Assembly (NCBI RefSeq): GCF_016808095.1
Contig: NC_068977.1
Location: forward strand, 28,173,364-28,237,363
Reading direction: 5' to 3'
Origin: Vigna angularis
Taxonomy: Eukaryota > Streptophyta > Magnoliopsida > Fabales > Fabaceae
Length of the DNA stretch: 64,000 bases
Shown: positions 48,759 through 59,347 of the stretch, piece after piece
How the letters are laid out: each line of letters opens with the position of its first letter
How positions within the stretch are numbered: the first letter of the stretch is position 1
Notes under the pieces: model-generated
The model's input: the letters and a program-made list of their open reading frames with translations, nothing else
What the model was told of the DNA's origin: nothing
The model's database searches: none
Position numbers and translations under genes: made by a program

Positions 48759-50006
48759 TGATAATGACCAATTTTACTTCATTATCCAACATCAAATTGA
48801 TGGAAATTGTCAACTCTTCCTTTACTTTTAGTCTTGTTTAACTCAATTTCTGTTGTTTGTAAGTGATTACTTTATAAGTTGTAATTAGCCCATTTGTTGG
48901 CTAATCCCCATTCAAAGAAGCTGGGATAAGCTACTCACCAATGAACATTACCAAAACCCAAGAAAAGAGAGAAGAGTAGCTGAAAAGATGAAGAACCAGG
49001 GCTGCTGCAGAGAGTCACGCCGGGCGCCTACTGGCCTAGGCGGCGCCGGGCGTGACAGTGCTGACCGAGGGCGCGCCTGGCGCCTGTCTGTCGGGCCGCC
49101 GGGCGCGACTTTTGCTGATGTGGCAGAAACGGCTTATTTAGTTCTGGAACGCGAAGGGGTTGGCATCTTTGGCAGCCCAGACGCGATTTCTACACCTTGA
49201 AGCAGCTGGAAGCGATCTTGGAGCTGTGGAAACACTTCTCCTTCCACCTTGGGTCTTCTCCCTTCTTCCATTTCATCAATTAGTAAGATCAAGCTCTCCA
49301 TGACAATGGAGAGCTAGTTTCATTATTGTTGGGGGTTGATGTAATCACGGATCTTTTGTGCTAATTACAGTTGAATTGATTGATTATATGTCTATTCCAT
49401 TGATTTCTAGTGTTTAATTCCTTCTCTTAAAGCTTGTGATGTTGTGTTCCACCATTGCATGATTCTAGGGTTTGCTTGATATTGGGAAATGTTGTGTAAA
49501 TCTGAAATTGGATTAAATACCTAAGGGAAATTGTATCTAGGGATAGAACTTGGACCTTTGGTTGTCTTAAATCTCAACTCTTAAAGCGGATGAACTTGTT
49601 AAAGTTTCTAAGGAATTAGAGTTTAAGAAGTAAGTCTAGGCTCTTTCTACCAAGGGATTGGGTTGGAGTAATTTAGTTGATTGACATTGGATAATTAATG
49701 GAAAGAAAGTGAATTGTATGCGCAAAAGTGAAGTAGATGAGATCATACCCCCAATAATACCATTTCATACCATTTCTAATCACTCGCATTTCTAGCGTTT
49801 AAGTTATCAAAGATCAACTTTTATCATTCCTGCATTATCTTTACTTTAATCGTATTAAAACCACAAAAATATGGAATCATTCTTTAGTCTAAATTAGTTA
49901 GATATTATACGACTGTCTAAGACACGAGTCTCTTGGGAAACGATATCCGGTCTTACCGGTTTTATTACTTGAACGATTTGGTACACTTGCCAAAGTTACA
50001 ACAACA
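48759..50006 (+). repeat. 3' LTR of the Athila element
   Basis: 1248 bp, the same length as the 5' LTR and differing at two positions by eye. Confidence 0.97.
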
Positions 50007-50236
50007 CTCCCCCTTCGCATCTCCATCTCCAATTCGTGACCCATCTTCTTCCTCAACCCAAAAGGGACAAAATTACCATTGATGAAGCTTAAAGACCCAA
50101 GGAGGAAGATGGGTTGTTCCTACAGCTCCTAGCTCACCTCCAAGTGCTCCAGGTGAAGGAAAATGCGTCCAGCTCCAGGAAGATCCAAAGCCCTTCGAGT
50201 TTCAATCCTAAATAGACCAAATTTGCCACATCAGCA

Positions 50237-50470
50237 TTGCCACCGCTCAGCTGCACCCCAGCTGCACCCAGTGGCAGCATTCTAGAGAGTTGGCGCTCAA
50301 CTGCACGCCAGCTACACCCCAGCGACAACATTCCAAATAGCTGGCGCTCAGTTGCACCAAACATGTGCTGCTCAGCTACGGCAAGTCTGGTCGGGTGGCG
50401 CTCAGCTGCACGCCAGTTGCACCCCAGCGACAGTAAGTCGTGATTAGGTGGCGCTCAACTGCATGTCAGC
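50237..50470 (-). repeat. GC-rich tandem modules in the solo LTR
   Basis: Three to four degenerate units of about 67 bp contain GGCGCTCA(A/G)(C/T)TGCA, GCCAG(C/T)T, and CACCCCAGCGACA. Because GCGCTCAG and CTGCACGCCAG recur in both directions, several short stems are possible. The modules play the same positional part in this LTR that the CACGCC modules play in the younger element. Confidence 0.75.
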
Positions 50471-51064
50471 GGTAGCACTTATGTTCATTGTTATTCTTTT
50501 CACACTTCTTCTTGCTTCTATGATTCTTTGGATTGGCGAATTGATCTTTCATTGTCCAAAAACATGTTCCTTTGATTTATTGCTTGTTTTCCTCCACTAG
50601 AATTGCTTCATATTAATTTATTTCACACACTCAAACAAAGATATTAGAGGTAAAAACAAACATATACTAAATAAAACACAAGAAAACTAGAAAACACACT
50701 AAATTTGAGGATAAAACACGGTAAAAGCTATGCAGGAGTTGATTTATTCACAAAATATATAGACAAAAACACGTAAAATCAACCGTTATCAGTAGGCATG
50801 AGCTAGCTGGTAACGGAGTTGAAGCTTAGAGTAAGACGTTTCGTATTTCCTTTTGTTTTGCAAATTCTATATTACGCTTTTGGTTTAGTGTAGTATATAT
50901 TTTTGTAGTATAGAATGGTGTACATATTATAGCTTACTATTTTAAGTTATTTATGAATAATTGTAATAACAATTTATATGTTTTCCTCGAGTTAACTATT
51001 GTGTAATATTAAAAATGTGATATATTCTACAATAATTGAACACTATGAAAATTGAGATATTATA

Positions 51065-52697
51065 ATAACCACCTACTATCTGATCCATAGATAATTACCT
51101 GTTGATCTTATTTGTACATAAGATATATAGGTAATATGTCGTAGGTAAAATTTGTAGGTAACTGTTACCTGTGAGAGATTTATCTAGGAGGAACCTTTTT
51201 TACTCGAATTGATGTCTTAACCCAACAATTTGCTTAACATCTAAAATAGGATAAAGATATAGTTGGAAAACATATAACAAATGATAAACATTGGGTAAAG
51301 AATGGATGTAGTGTAATGGGAGTAATGCTACCTATACAAATTTCATGGGTTGTGAAAAAGAACGAGGACATTGTTTAGAATAAAATGCTTACACTAAATC
51401 ATGATTATGTATTATTTAGCTAATTTTGTAATAGTAATTGTTTCGATAAGTGGGGTCGGTCAAACTCTTTCTAAGGGTCAGTTGTCCATTGCTCCTTGTT
51501 CTAAGTTATTTCTTATTCATGAATACCGATTGAGGGTACTTGTCAAAAATTCTCCAATAAAATCAGGTTGGTTTGAATGTAGGGATAATAAATGTATAAT
51601 TAATGTCTAACATGTCACCTTATCTTGGACTTTTATTTATAGTTTTTGTAATTACGGTCCAAATTCCAAATTCCAAATTCCACTAATCTTGTTTAAGAGT
51701 TTAATCAAAATGGTTCTGTTTCACCTTGATTGTTCAATCATTTTGGTAAAAATATCATCTTGACTCCTTAGTTATTATGGTAAAAATATCACTTAACTAA
51801 CTACCAAATTAACTGTCCAACCAATTCGTTGACCGAACAGAATATAGTGTACAGATAATTGCAAAATTGGTTGCTTTGACTTGTGATATAGGAAAAAAGA
51901 GCAATGTCCTTTAAACACCTCATGCGAAAAAAGAACAATGTCCTTTAAACACCTCATTCGAAGGGGTGGTGAGCTAAACATGAACATGACTTTAGTACTA
52001 TACGGAGGTGGTTGACCTCAACTTGAATAGTACTATACTTGTAACTTATTTGCACATTTTGTTGAAGATACAAATGAATATGTTTGAAAAAAAATCTCTA
52101 GACAGATGTTCGCGTAATAAAAAGTATGAGGTTATTTTTGTAGTCACTCCTTAAATATAGTTTTGTTGGATAAAATTTGGACAACTAATATAAGGATCAA
52201 TCCTAAGATGATATAAAAGTTTATTTTATAGAATAGAAATACAATCTTGCAATGGACTACTAAGGACTTTTTGAATTATCATTATATCTATAATGTTGTA
52301 CACATATAATGTAAATGGGATGGAGTATTATGTTATAATATCTATTGATGATAAAAATAAGATATTATTCAATAATTATCATTATATTTAAAGGAAAAGA
52401 CTAAAAGAGGTATATACAAAAGTTAAAGAGAAACTAAATTATTAAAAAAAAAAGTAAAATCAGTTAAAAAAATATAAAAAAAATTGAAAGTGAATTTCGT
52501 AAAAAGATGGAAAGTTAAAACATATTGTATCTAAAAAAGGTAAATATAAATTGATGATCCTAATGGGACAAAATTATAAATAGTAAAAATCATGTTAAAA
52601 TATATGCCATGATATTAATAAAAGATCATAGGAGTTACTTAAAAAAATACGATAACCGAAACTAGTACTATGTGATATATTAAAAACTAAATTTGGT
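51065..52697. other. AT-rich intergenic DNA
   Basis: No gene is supported. A short duplication AAAAGAGCAATGTCCTTTAA / AAAGAACAATGTCCTTTAA lies at about 51894-51949. Confidence 0.5.
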
Positions 52698-52702
52698 TAC
52701 TG

Positions 52703-52715
52703 TGTAAGATCCATG

Positions 52716-52775
<60 letters not shown>

Positions 52776-54694
52776 GTAGTAAATTTTAGTATTTTATTAG
52801 TAATAATAATTTTAGTGGATAGAAAAATGTAAATTTTGGATATAAAATTATAATAATTTTAGAAGGAGAGGTTTAAATTTTTGGTAACTTATTTAGTATT
52901 TTTTTAAAATTGAATAGTAAACAGTGAATAGTAAAAAAAAAATTCTTAGCATGAAAGAAAATAGGATTCCTTAACATGGAAGAAATTAGGATTTCTTAGT
53001 ATGGAAGAAATTAGGATCAGATTTAATAAGTAAATTATTAAAATATTATTTTTTAAATAATATTAAAATAATAAATAATATTAAAATATTAATGAATAGT
53101 AAATTTTTTTAACTATAAATAGCCATGAGAGGGAAGGGTATTCTGCACCAAGAAGTGGAATCAAGTGAGAGCTTGAGAAACAAAGAAGAAATAGTTAGGG
53201 AGAAATTTTTAGTTGCAAGAAGAGTAGAGGTTCTGAAGAGTTTTCGGGGAAACAAATTCGGAGCAGGAGATTAAGTCTGGAATAGAGTTAGGGGAGCTAA
53301 CCTTTCTATGCTCTTATATTATGATTTAGTATTTCTATGCTTTTATATTATGACTTAGTATTGTTTTATTACTATTCATATCTTGAAATTCTGTGTGAAT
53401 ACTATTAATGCTTACTGTATATCTATCTATGTTGAAATTCGGTGTAAATATTATATGCTGTTGTTTTGAATCTGTAAATAAGAAATTTGTTAAAAACTAG
53501 TTGAGGAACAATTTGGCTAAGGAAAGACTTGGTACTTAATTTGTCCATTGTGACGCACCTCTCTTTCCTGGAAGTCTACTCGACAAGTTTTTAACTTAAA
53601 TCCTATTTAACAGATTATGTACTATTAAATTATTGTACAATATATCTTGTTGGAATGGAAATGTCTGATGAATTCATGTTATTGTGGTAGATATATGAAT
53701 TATAATTGTGATGATTGTATTTTATTATATTACATTTGAATTATGCATCTGAACATGGTTGTGAACTATAATGATGTGATTTATATGGGAAGTATGTGAA
53801 TGCATGAGATATGTTGGATTTACTGTGATAATATGATAGTATCTGGTTATTCATGTCTTGGGTTAAGTTTCAAAGTGACAGTATGGTTCATATACGTAAT
53901 TCCATGATCCTCAAGGAGAGGATACATGGTGGTGATTTGGGGGTGTATAGAATGATTGCATGGTAACTCAGTTTTGGGGGTCATCCTGAAACTCCAATGG
54001 TCTTTCTTCTCACGTAGAGAGGACTGAACCATGTGGTGAGGAGTAGCAGGAGGTCCTAGTCTTGGGTGCTTCCATATGATCCAAGGTGAGTGATAACGGA
54101 TTAACCTCGTGACTGTGTTCGGGCGGTAGTGCCCAAGTTTCATAAGGCGGTAGTGCCGGGCGGTAGTGCCCAAGTTTCATAAAGCCACCACGAGTGCAAG
54201 ACTCGCCATAGCTCGGTAATCATTCTAGTCCGGACGAGTCGGGTTATAAAGTAATAAGTCTTGTGATGTCATTTTACCATGTGTATCAAAGTAATAGATG
54301 AGTATGTATGATGTGATTGTTGTATGATGGTATGAGTATGTCTGACATGATTATTATATGAGGTTTGCATGCATGTTTCATAAATGATTGGTTGCATGTT
54401 AGCTCACCCTACTTGTTTGTGCTTTTGTGTTTGGGTATGTGCGATGATCGTATAATTCGTTATACGGGAGCAGATGAAGGAATGTCGTCTGAAACAATAC
54501 CAATGAAGAAAGAGATCGAAGAATAAGTTAGAAGAATTCGAGTTATATTTAGGAGTTATAGTTGAAATATGAGTTTAAAATATGTATATCAACTGTGAAT
54601 TTTTAAGTGTGAGATTACGGGATGTTACCGAAAATGTAATATTACAATATATATAAACTATAAATTATCCAGTGTGAGATATTGAGATGTTACA
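52703..54694 (+). mobile_element. Solo LTR with 5-bp TSD
   Basis: 1992 bp from TGTAAGATCC to GATGTTACA, ends TGTAA/TTACA, flanked by a perfect TACTG duplication (52698-52702 and 54695-54699). An (AT)n run sits at about 52719-52770. A 38-bp tandem duplication of GGCGGTAGTGCC phrases is at 54118-54183. No internal domain is present, so it is a solo LTR, probably of a gypsy family. The copy at 9079 is its relative. Confidence 0.94.
53114..53121 (+). promoter_or_regulatory. TATA box of the solo LTR
   Basis: TATAAATA then AGCCATG, conserved with the copy at 9434. Confidence 0.55.
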
Positions 54695-54714
54695 TACTGT
54701 AAAGTATATTAAAA

Positions 54715-56178
54715 TAATAAAAGCAAATAGATTAGATAGAAAACATAGAAAAAATTGCATCCCTCGTGCTTATCTTCTCCTCATGCCTCTCTTTCACCAA
54801 GTCATCCTTCCTCATCCAATTTCTATCAAATTTTTCTTCTGTCGTCATCTATTTTAGATTCTGATTATACCATAGAGTAAAAGAGAGCTAAAATGTGTTT
54901 TAGTCCAATTAGATTTCAAAACAGTATAAGTTCTATTTATTTTAAGTTTCTATTTACTTATATAATATTTCATCTTTTTTTTTTAAGTTGTTTTAGTCAT
55001 CAGTCCTGCATTGAGAAAAGCAAATGGAAGTGATTCTTTCAGCTTATTCTACTATATATTGAATTTTTATCTTATCTGGATACTTTACTTTAAGTCTCTA
55101 TTATTTACTATATATTGAATTTTTATCTTATTTGATACTTTACTTTAAGTCTCTATTATGTGTAACAATGTTTTTTTAGCTGTGAAATGTTAGTGTTGTG
55201 GAAAGTTACTTTTAGTAAGAAAAGTTAGTAAAAATTTACAATTTATTACTAATTTAAATTTGTAATGATGAGAGGAGGGTGTAATAAACAAGTTATATAT
55301 GTTTAATTGAGTGAAAACATTTTAGCTTGAATGAAATATTTTAGCTTAAGTAAAAGTATATTCGATTGAACAAAAATTTGAAAGAAATTTGGTTAAGTTG
55401 TATTGTTATTTTTGTTTGAGAAAAAAATTCTCCATTTGGACAAAAATTAGACAAAAATAAAATAAGATTCTTTTTAATATTATTTTTAGTTGAACGAAAA
55501 TTCTTTTATTTGAGTGAAAATAGAACAAAAAATTAAATCTAAGTCTGTGTTCTATTTTTGTTTTAAAAAAACTCATTCGCTTGAACAAAAGTATAAGAGA
55601 TTAATTTCAAATATTCAATATAGTTCAACAATATTATTTCCACACACCTTAATTCATTAACTCAAATTCTCTCTTATATATTGACAAATTTTATACATCA
55701 TATTTATATTAAAATATTTACAAAAAGAAAATATTTACGAAGTCTTATTTCTATCAAATATTTCAACTAAACATATAAACTTATTTATCACATTCTCCTC
55801 TTCATTATCACCAATTTTTCCTTAACAGTAAGATTTCACAACTTAAAGACATTGTTTCTTTCAACTAAATACCTCGAAAAACAAAATAGAAATTTAGTGT
55901 ATGATAGATTTAAAAACATCCATTCTCTTTGGTATCTTTAGAATTAATGACTAAAACAACCAAAAAAATTGAGAGTAAATAAAAATTTATACAGTTTAAA
56001 ATCTAATCGATTTAAAACATTTCCTTCGCCGTGGTATGATCAATATTTAAAATAGATAAAGATAAAGAAAAAACTTTAAAAGAAATTAGATGAGAAAAAA
56101 ATGACTTGATGAAAAAGAGGCGTTAGAAGAAGATAAAGACGAGGGGTGCAGTTTTCTATGTTTCCTATATTTGCTTTA
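54715..56178. mobile_element. Inverted-repeat element, non-autonomous
   Basis: Two arms of about 250-300 bp face each other. The left arm (about 54715-55010) and the inverse of the right (about 55930-56178) share AGCAAATA, GAAACATAGAAAA, CTCGT-TTATCTTCT, CATCAAGTCAT-type and ATTTCAAAACAGTATAA blocks, then GTTGTTTTAGTCAT. The centre is AT-rich with no ORF worth calling. Outer ends are not fixed: the inverted match may continue into TTACT at the edge of the solo LTR, which would mean the LTR jumped into this element's end. Confidence 0.72.
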
Positions 56179-56480
56179 TCGTTGCAGGTAGTAACATTAA
56201 AATTCGCCTTTAAAAATGTGGCGTAAAATTAACCGCGTCATATTTGTTTGTAAGTTTTTATTTTCTTAAAATGAAATAAAAATATAGATAAACATTTAAA
56301 GACATTAGCTATTATATCTTTGCTGTTCTTTCTAAAAAAAATCAACTAAAAGTAAAAATAATAATATTAATGAAAAAACAATTATTTAAAAAAAAATTAA
56401 ATATGTTTTTAGTCCCTAAATTATAGGTTGTTTCTGATTTTCATCCTTTTTCAAAATAAGGTACAATTTAATCCTTATTA

Positions 56481-57385
56481 TTTTCGAAACTTTAATTTTA
56501 GTTCTCGAAAACTAACACCGTTAAAAATGTATTGATGTATCTAACGTTTGACTTTTTACGTTTTTAATTATCCAGTACTTACTCTTAGCTAGTACGCGTA
56601 CGACTATTTCTCTCAGGTTTTAGTAATATTTTATTTTTTTCTGTTTTGTTTTTTACCATTTACTTACCTCCCTTAAAAAATATTTAAATGATAAATTTTG
56701 CATCGACGCTCAATAAAAAATTTCTCTCAGGTTTTAGTAATATTTTTTTATCATTTCTCTCAGGTTGGGTATCTTTTTGTTGACCCGTAAAAGATTATTG
56801 AAAGTGAAAAGGTGTATAAGTTCATATTCGTCGTTCCCTTTCCCTGTTCACCTTTTTCATTTCATCTTCTTTCATGCGTTTCCAAACACACTTTCTTTCT
56901 TCTTCTTCTTCTTTCTTCATTTGCTCAAATTTCGTTGCTTGCACCAGAGGTAGCGGCTTCTTCTTCTTTCGCTCAGTTCACCCATAGAAAAAAGTCGACG
57001 TCTTTTGGACTTCTCATTCTCATGACACTTCAACCCAAAATTGAACCTGGGTCTTTGCAGAGCTCCATTTCTACTACTTCTCAAAAGCATTACAGCGAAA
57101 TGAGTATCTCGAAGCTTGTGTCACTTCTGCGTGTGGTGTATCAAGTTGAAGACTTTGATAAAATAGAAGAAGAATTGAAGAACAGAGAAGACAAAGTGAA
57201 GGTAGAGATTGGGTCACTGCGAGAAAAGCTTGACTTGGATAGGAGTTGTTTCGAAAATCACTTTCATCCCAATATCACTTAACACATGTCAGCAAAAAAG
57301 CAATTACACGTGGACAGAGACGTTAAACACATTAGCACATTTTTAACGACGTTAGTTTCGATTACTAAAACCAAAGTTTCGAAAA
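56481..57385. mobile_element. Inverted-repeat element enclosing a gene fragment (Pack-like)
   Basis: The left arm at 56481-56546 starts TTTTCGAAACTTT and contains CCGTTAAAAATGT. The inverse of the right arm at 57321-57385 matches it at roughly three quarters of positions. Outside the left arm a TTTTTAGTCCCTAAATT phrase common in legume repeats continues, while the right side is replaced by copia sequence at about 57386. An ATTTCTCTCAGGTT phrase occurs three times at about 56606, 56720 and 56754. The interior contains an open frame with 5'-UTR-like CT-rich sequence. Confidence 0.6.
56812..57282 (+). pseudogene. Probable captured host-gene 5' fragment
   Basis: I do not recognise the protein. 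The frame opens in a CT-rich leader (CTTCTTCTTCTT) typical of plant 5' UTRs. A more likely start is the internal Met near 57021, giving an N-terminus rich in Ser/Thr and then a charged helix. The stretch from SISKLVSLLR through EEELKNREDKVKVEIG to SLREKL (about 57103-57235) has coiled-coil spacing. It ends just before the right inverted arm without an exon-like boundary. It lies between inverted repeats with no transposase, so capture by a transposon is the simplest reading. Confidence 0.5.
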
Positions 57386-59347
57386 AAATTGTTACCAATA
57401 ACATATATTTGATTGATATTGAGAGTGAATGCAGTCATAGTATAACATGCTTAGTTGCTAAAGAAGAAAATCCGTGGCTATGGCATAAAAGAGCAGCATA
57501 TATTCACATGCAACACTTAAATAAATTAATCTCTAAGAATCTTGTGATTGGTTTGCCTAAACTAAAATTTGAGAAAGATAAACTTTGTTCTGCATGTCAG
57601 AAGGGTAAACAAACAAAATCTTCATTTTCATCTAAAAGCATGATTTCTACATCAAAACCTTTAGAACTTTTGCATATGGACTTATTTGGTCCATCTAGAA
57701 TTAAAAGTTTTGGTGGAAACTACTATGCTCTTGTAATTGTTGACGATTACTCTAGATTTACTTGGACTTTCTTTTTAACTCTGAAAAGTGAAGCTTTCAA
57801 AGCATTTAAAATTTTTGCTAAACGTATTCAAAATGAAAAAGATTTGAAAATCAAAACTTTGAGAAGTGATCATGGTGGTGAATTTGAAAATGAATCATTT
57901 GAAAAATTTTGTGAAGAATTTGGCATTGCACACAATTTTTCTGCACCTAGAACTCCCCAACAGAATGGTGTTATTGAAAGGAAAAATAGATCATTAGAAG
58001 AATTAGCTAGAACACTTATGAATGAATCTAATGTGCCAAAATACTTTTGGGCTGATGCAGTAAGTACTGCTTGTTATGTGTTAAATAGGATGCTTATTAG
58101 GCCAATTCTAAAATTAACTCCATATGAACTGTTGAATGGTAGAAAACCAAATATATCCCATTTGAAAATTTTTGGATGCAAATGCTTTGTATTAAATAAT
58201 GGAAAAGATAATCTTGGAAAATTTGATGCAAAATCTGATGAAGCAATTTTTCTAGGATATTCTTTGACTAGCAAAGCTTATAGAGTATTCAATAGAAGAA
58301 CACTAAAAATTGAAGAATCAGTACATGTTGTCTTTGATGAGATTGTAGACCTTGAGGTAAATCCTCTTGAGTCAAATAGACCCATTGCAGGTGATGAGGA
58401 TTACTTAAAAGAAGCCCTTGAGGAGATGTATCTAAATGAAAATTATCCTCCGGAACTTCAAGAAACACCACAAGTCGTTGATTCCAAAAGCTATCAACAA
58501 CCAAGAGGACTATCTTTGGACAACATCATAGGAGATATATCAAAAGGGATAACTACTAGAAATAATTTAAATAATTTTTGTCTAACTGCTGCTTTTGTGT
58601 CTCAGGTAGAACCTAAAAATATAAAGGAAGCTCTTCAAGATGACAAGTGGTGCATTGCTATGCAAGAAGAGCTAAATCAATTTGAAAGGAATGAAGTTTG
58701 GGAACTTATTCCAAAACAAGAAGAATTCCAAGTCATAGGAACAAAATGGGTATTCAGGAACAAGTTGGATGAGGATGGAAACATTACAAAGAATAAAGCA
58801 AGGCTAGTTGCTAAGGGATACTGTCAAGAGGAAGGTATAGATTATGATGAAACGTATGCACCGGTAGCCAGGTTAGAAGCAATTAGATTATTACTTGCAT
58901 ATGCATCTTTGATGAAATTTAAACTGTATCAAATGGATGTAAAAAGTGCTTTCTTGAATGGTTTTATAAAAGAAGAAGTGTATGTTAGTCAACCTCCTGG
59001 CTTTGAAGATTTTAAATTTCCTGATCATGTTTACAAGTTGAAAAAGGCCCTTTATGGTCTTAAACAAGCACCTAGGTCTTGGTATGAAAGACTTAGTACA
59101 TTTTTAATTGAAAATGAATTTTCTAGAGGAAAGGTTGATTCAACCTTATTCATTAAGAAAGTAGGAAAACACTTTTTAATCATGCAAGTTTATGTAGATG
59201 ATATCATTTTTGGGTCAACTGATGATTCTTTGTGTGAAGAGTTTGCACAAATAATGCAAGGTGAATTTGAGATGTCTATGATGGGAGAATTAAACTTTTT
59301 CTTAGGACTACAGATAAAACAAATGAATGGTGGAACATTGATACAGC
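57386..59347 (+). pseudogene. Sirevirus-like copia pol fragment, cut at both ends
   Basis: An open frame with no internal stop covers the integrase zinc region ([15 protein letters not shown]) and integrase core ([32 protein letters not shown]). It continues through the RT domain ([46 protein letters not shown]) to an intact YVDDIIFGS box and FFLGLQIKQ. Gag and protease are missing on the left, where the sequence joins the inverted-repeat element. On the right, RT is broken at 59347 by a gypsy LTR, and RNase H is absent. The last codons of the frame (59348-59406) are LTR readthrough, not copia. Confidence 0.88.

Larger units (their letters stand above)
37637..50006 (+). mobile_element. Complete Athila-lineage Ty3/gypsy retrotransposon
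   Basis: The 12,370-bp element is flanked by a perfect CTCCC duplication (37632-37636 and 50007-50011). The order is LTR, PBS, gag-pol ORF of 1806 codons, a 1.8-kb spacer with hairpins, a second ORF with one internal TGA, a 1.2-kb tail, PPT and LTR. Athila assignment rests on the PBS (TGGCGCCGTTGCCGGGGA), the DLGAS protease, absence of a chromodomain and an extra ORF after pol. It is the innermost and youngest level of a three-level nest. Confidence 0.96.
37034..50791 (-). mobile_element. Solo LTR (Athila-like), split by the complete Athila element
   Basis: Pieces 37034-37636 and 50012-50791 form one 1383-bp LTR. On the minus strand it begins TGATAACGGTTGATTTTAC and ends GCAGTCAACA. The flanking duplication GTAGG is perfect (37029-37033 and 50792-50796). 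The start is similar in form to TGATAATGACCAATTTTAC of the inserted element, so both are probably Athila-lineage LTRs of different families. No internal region of this family is present, hence a solo LTR made by LTR-LTR recombination. The span includes the nested element. Confidence 0.88.
34982..51064 (+). mobile_element. Degenerate LTR interrupted by nested insertions
   Basis: About 2 kb on the left (34982-37033) and about 270 bp on the right (50792-51064) form one interrupted LTR-like sequence. It starts TGTCACACC and ends ATTGAGATATTATA, which resembles the GAGATGTTACA end of the 52.7-kb solo LTR. The left part has the GTGTGTTTG and CTTACCC-type phrases found in that LTR's 3' region. No target duplication was found, so the exact ends are uncertain. 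The span given includes the two nested elements. Confidence 0.55.
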
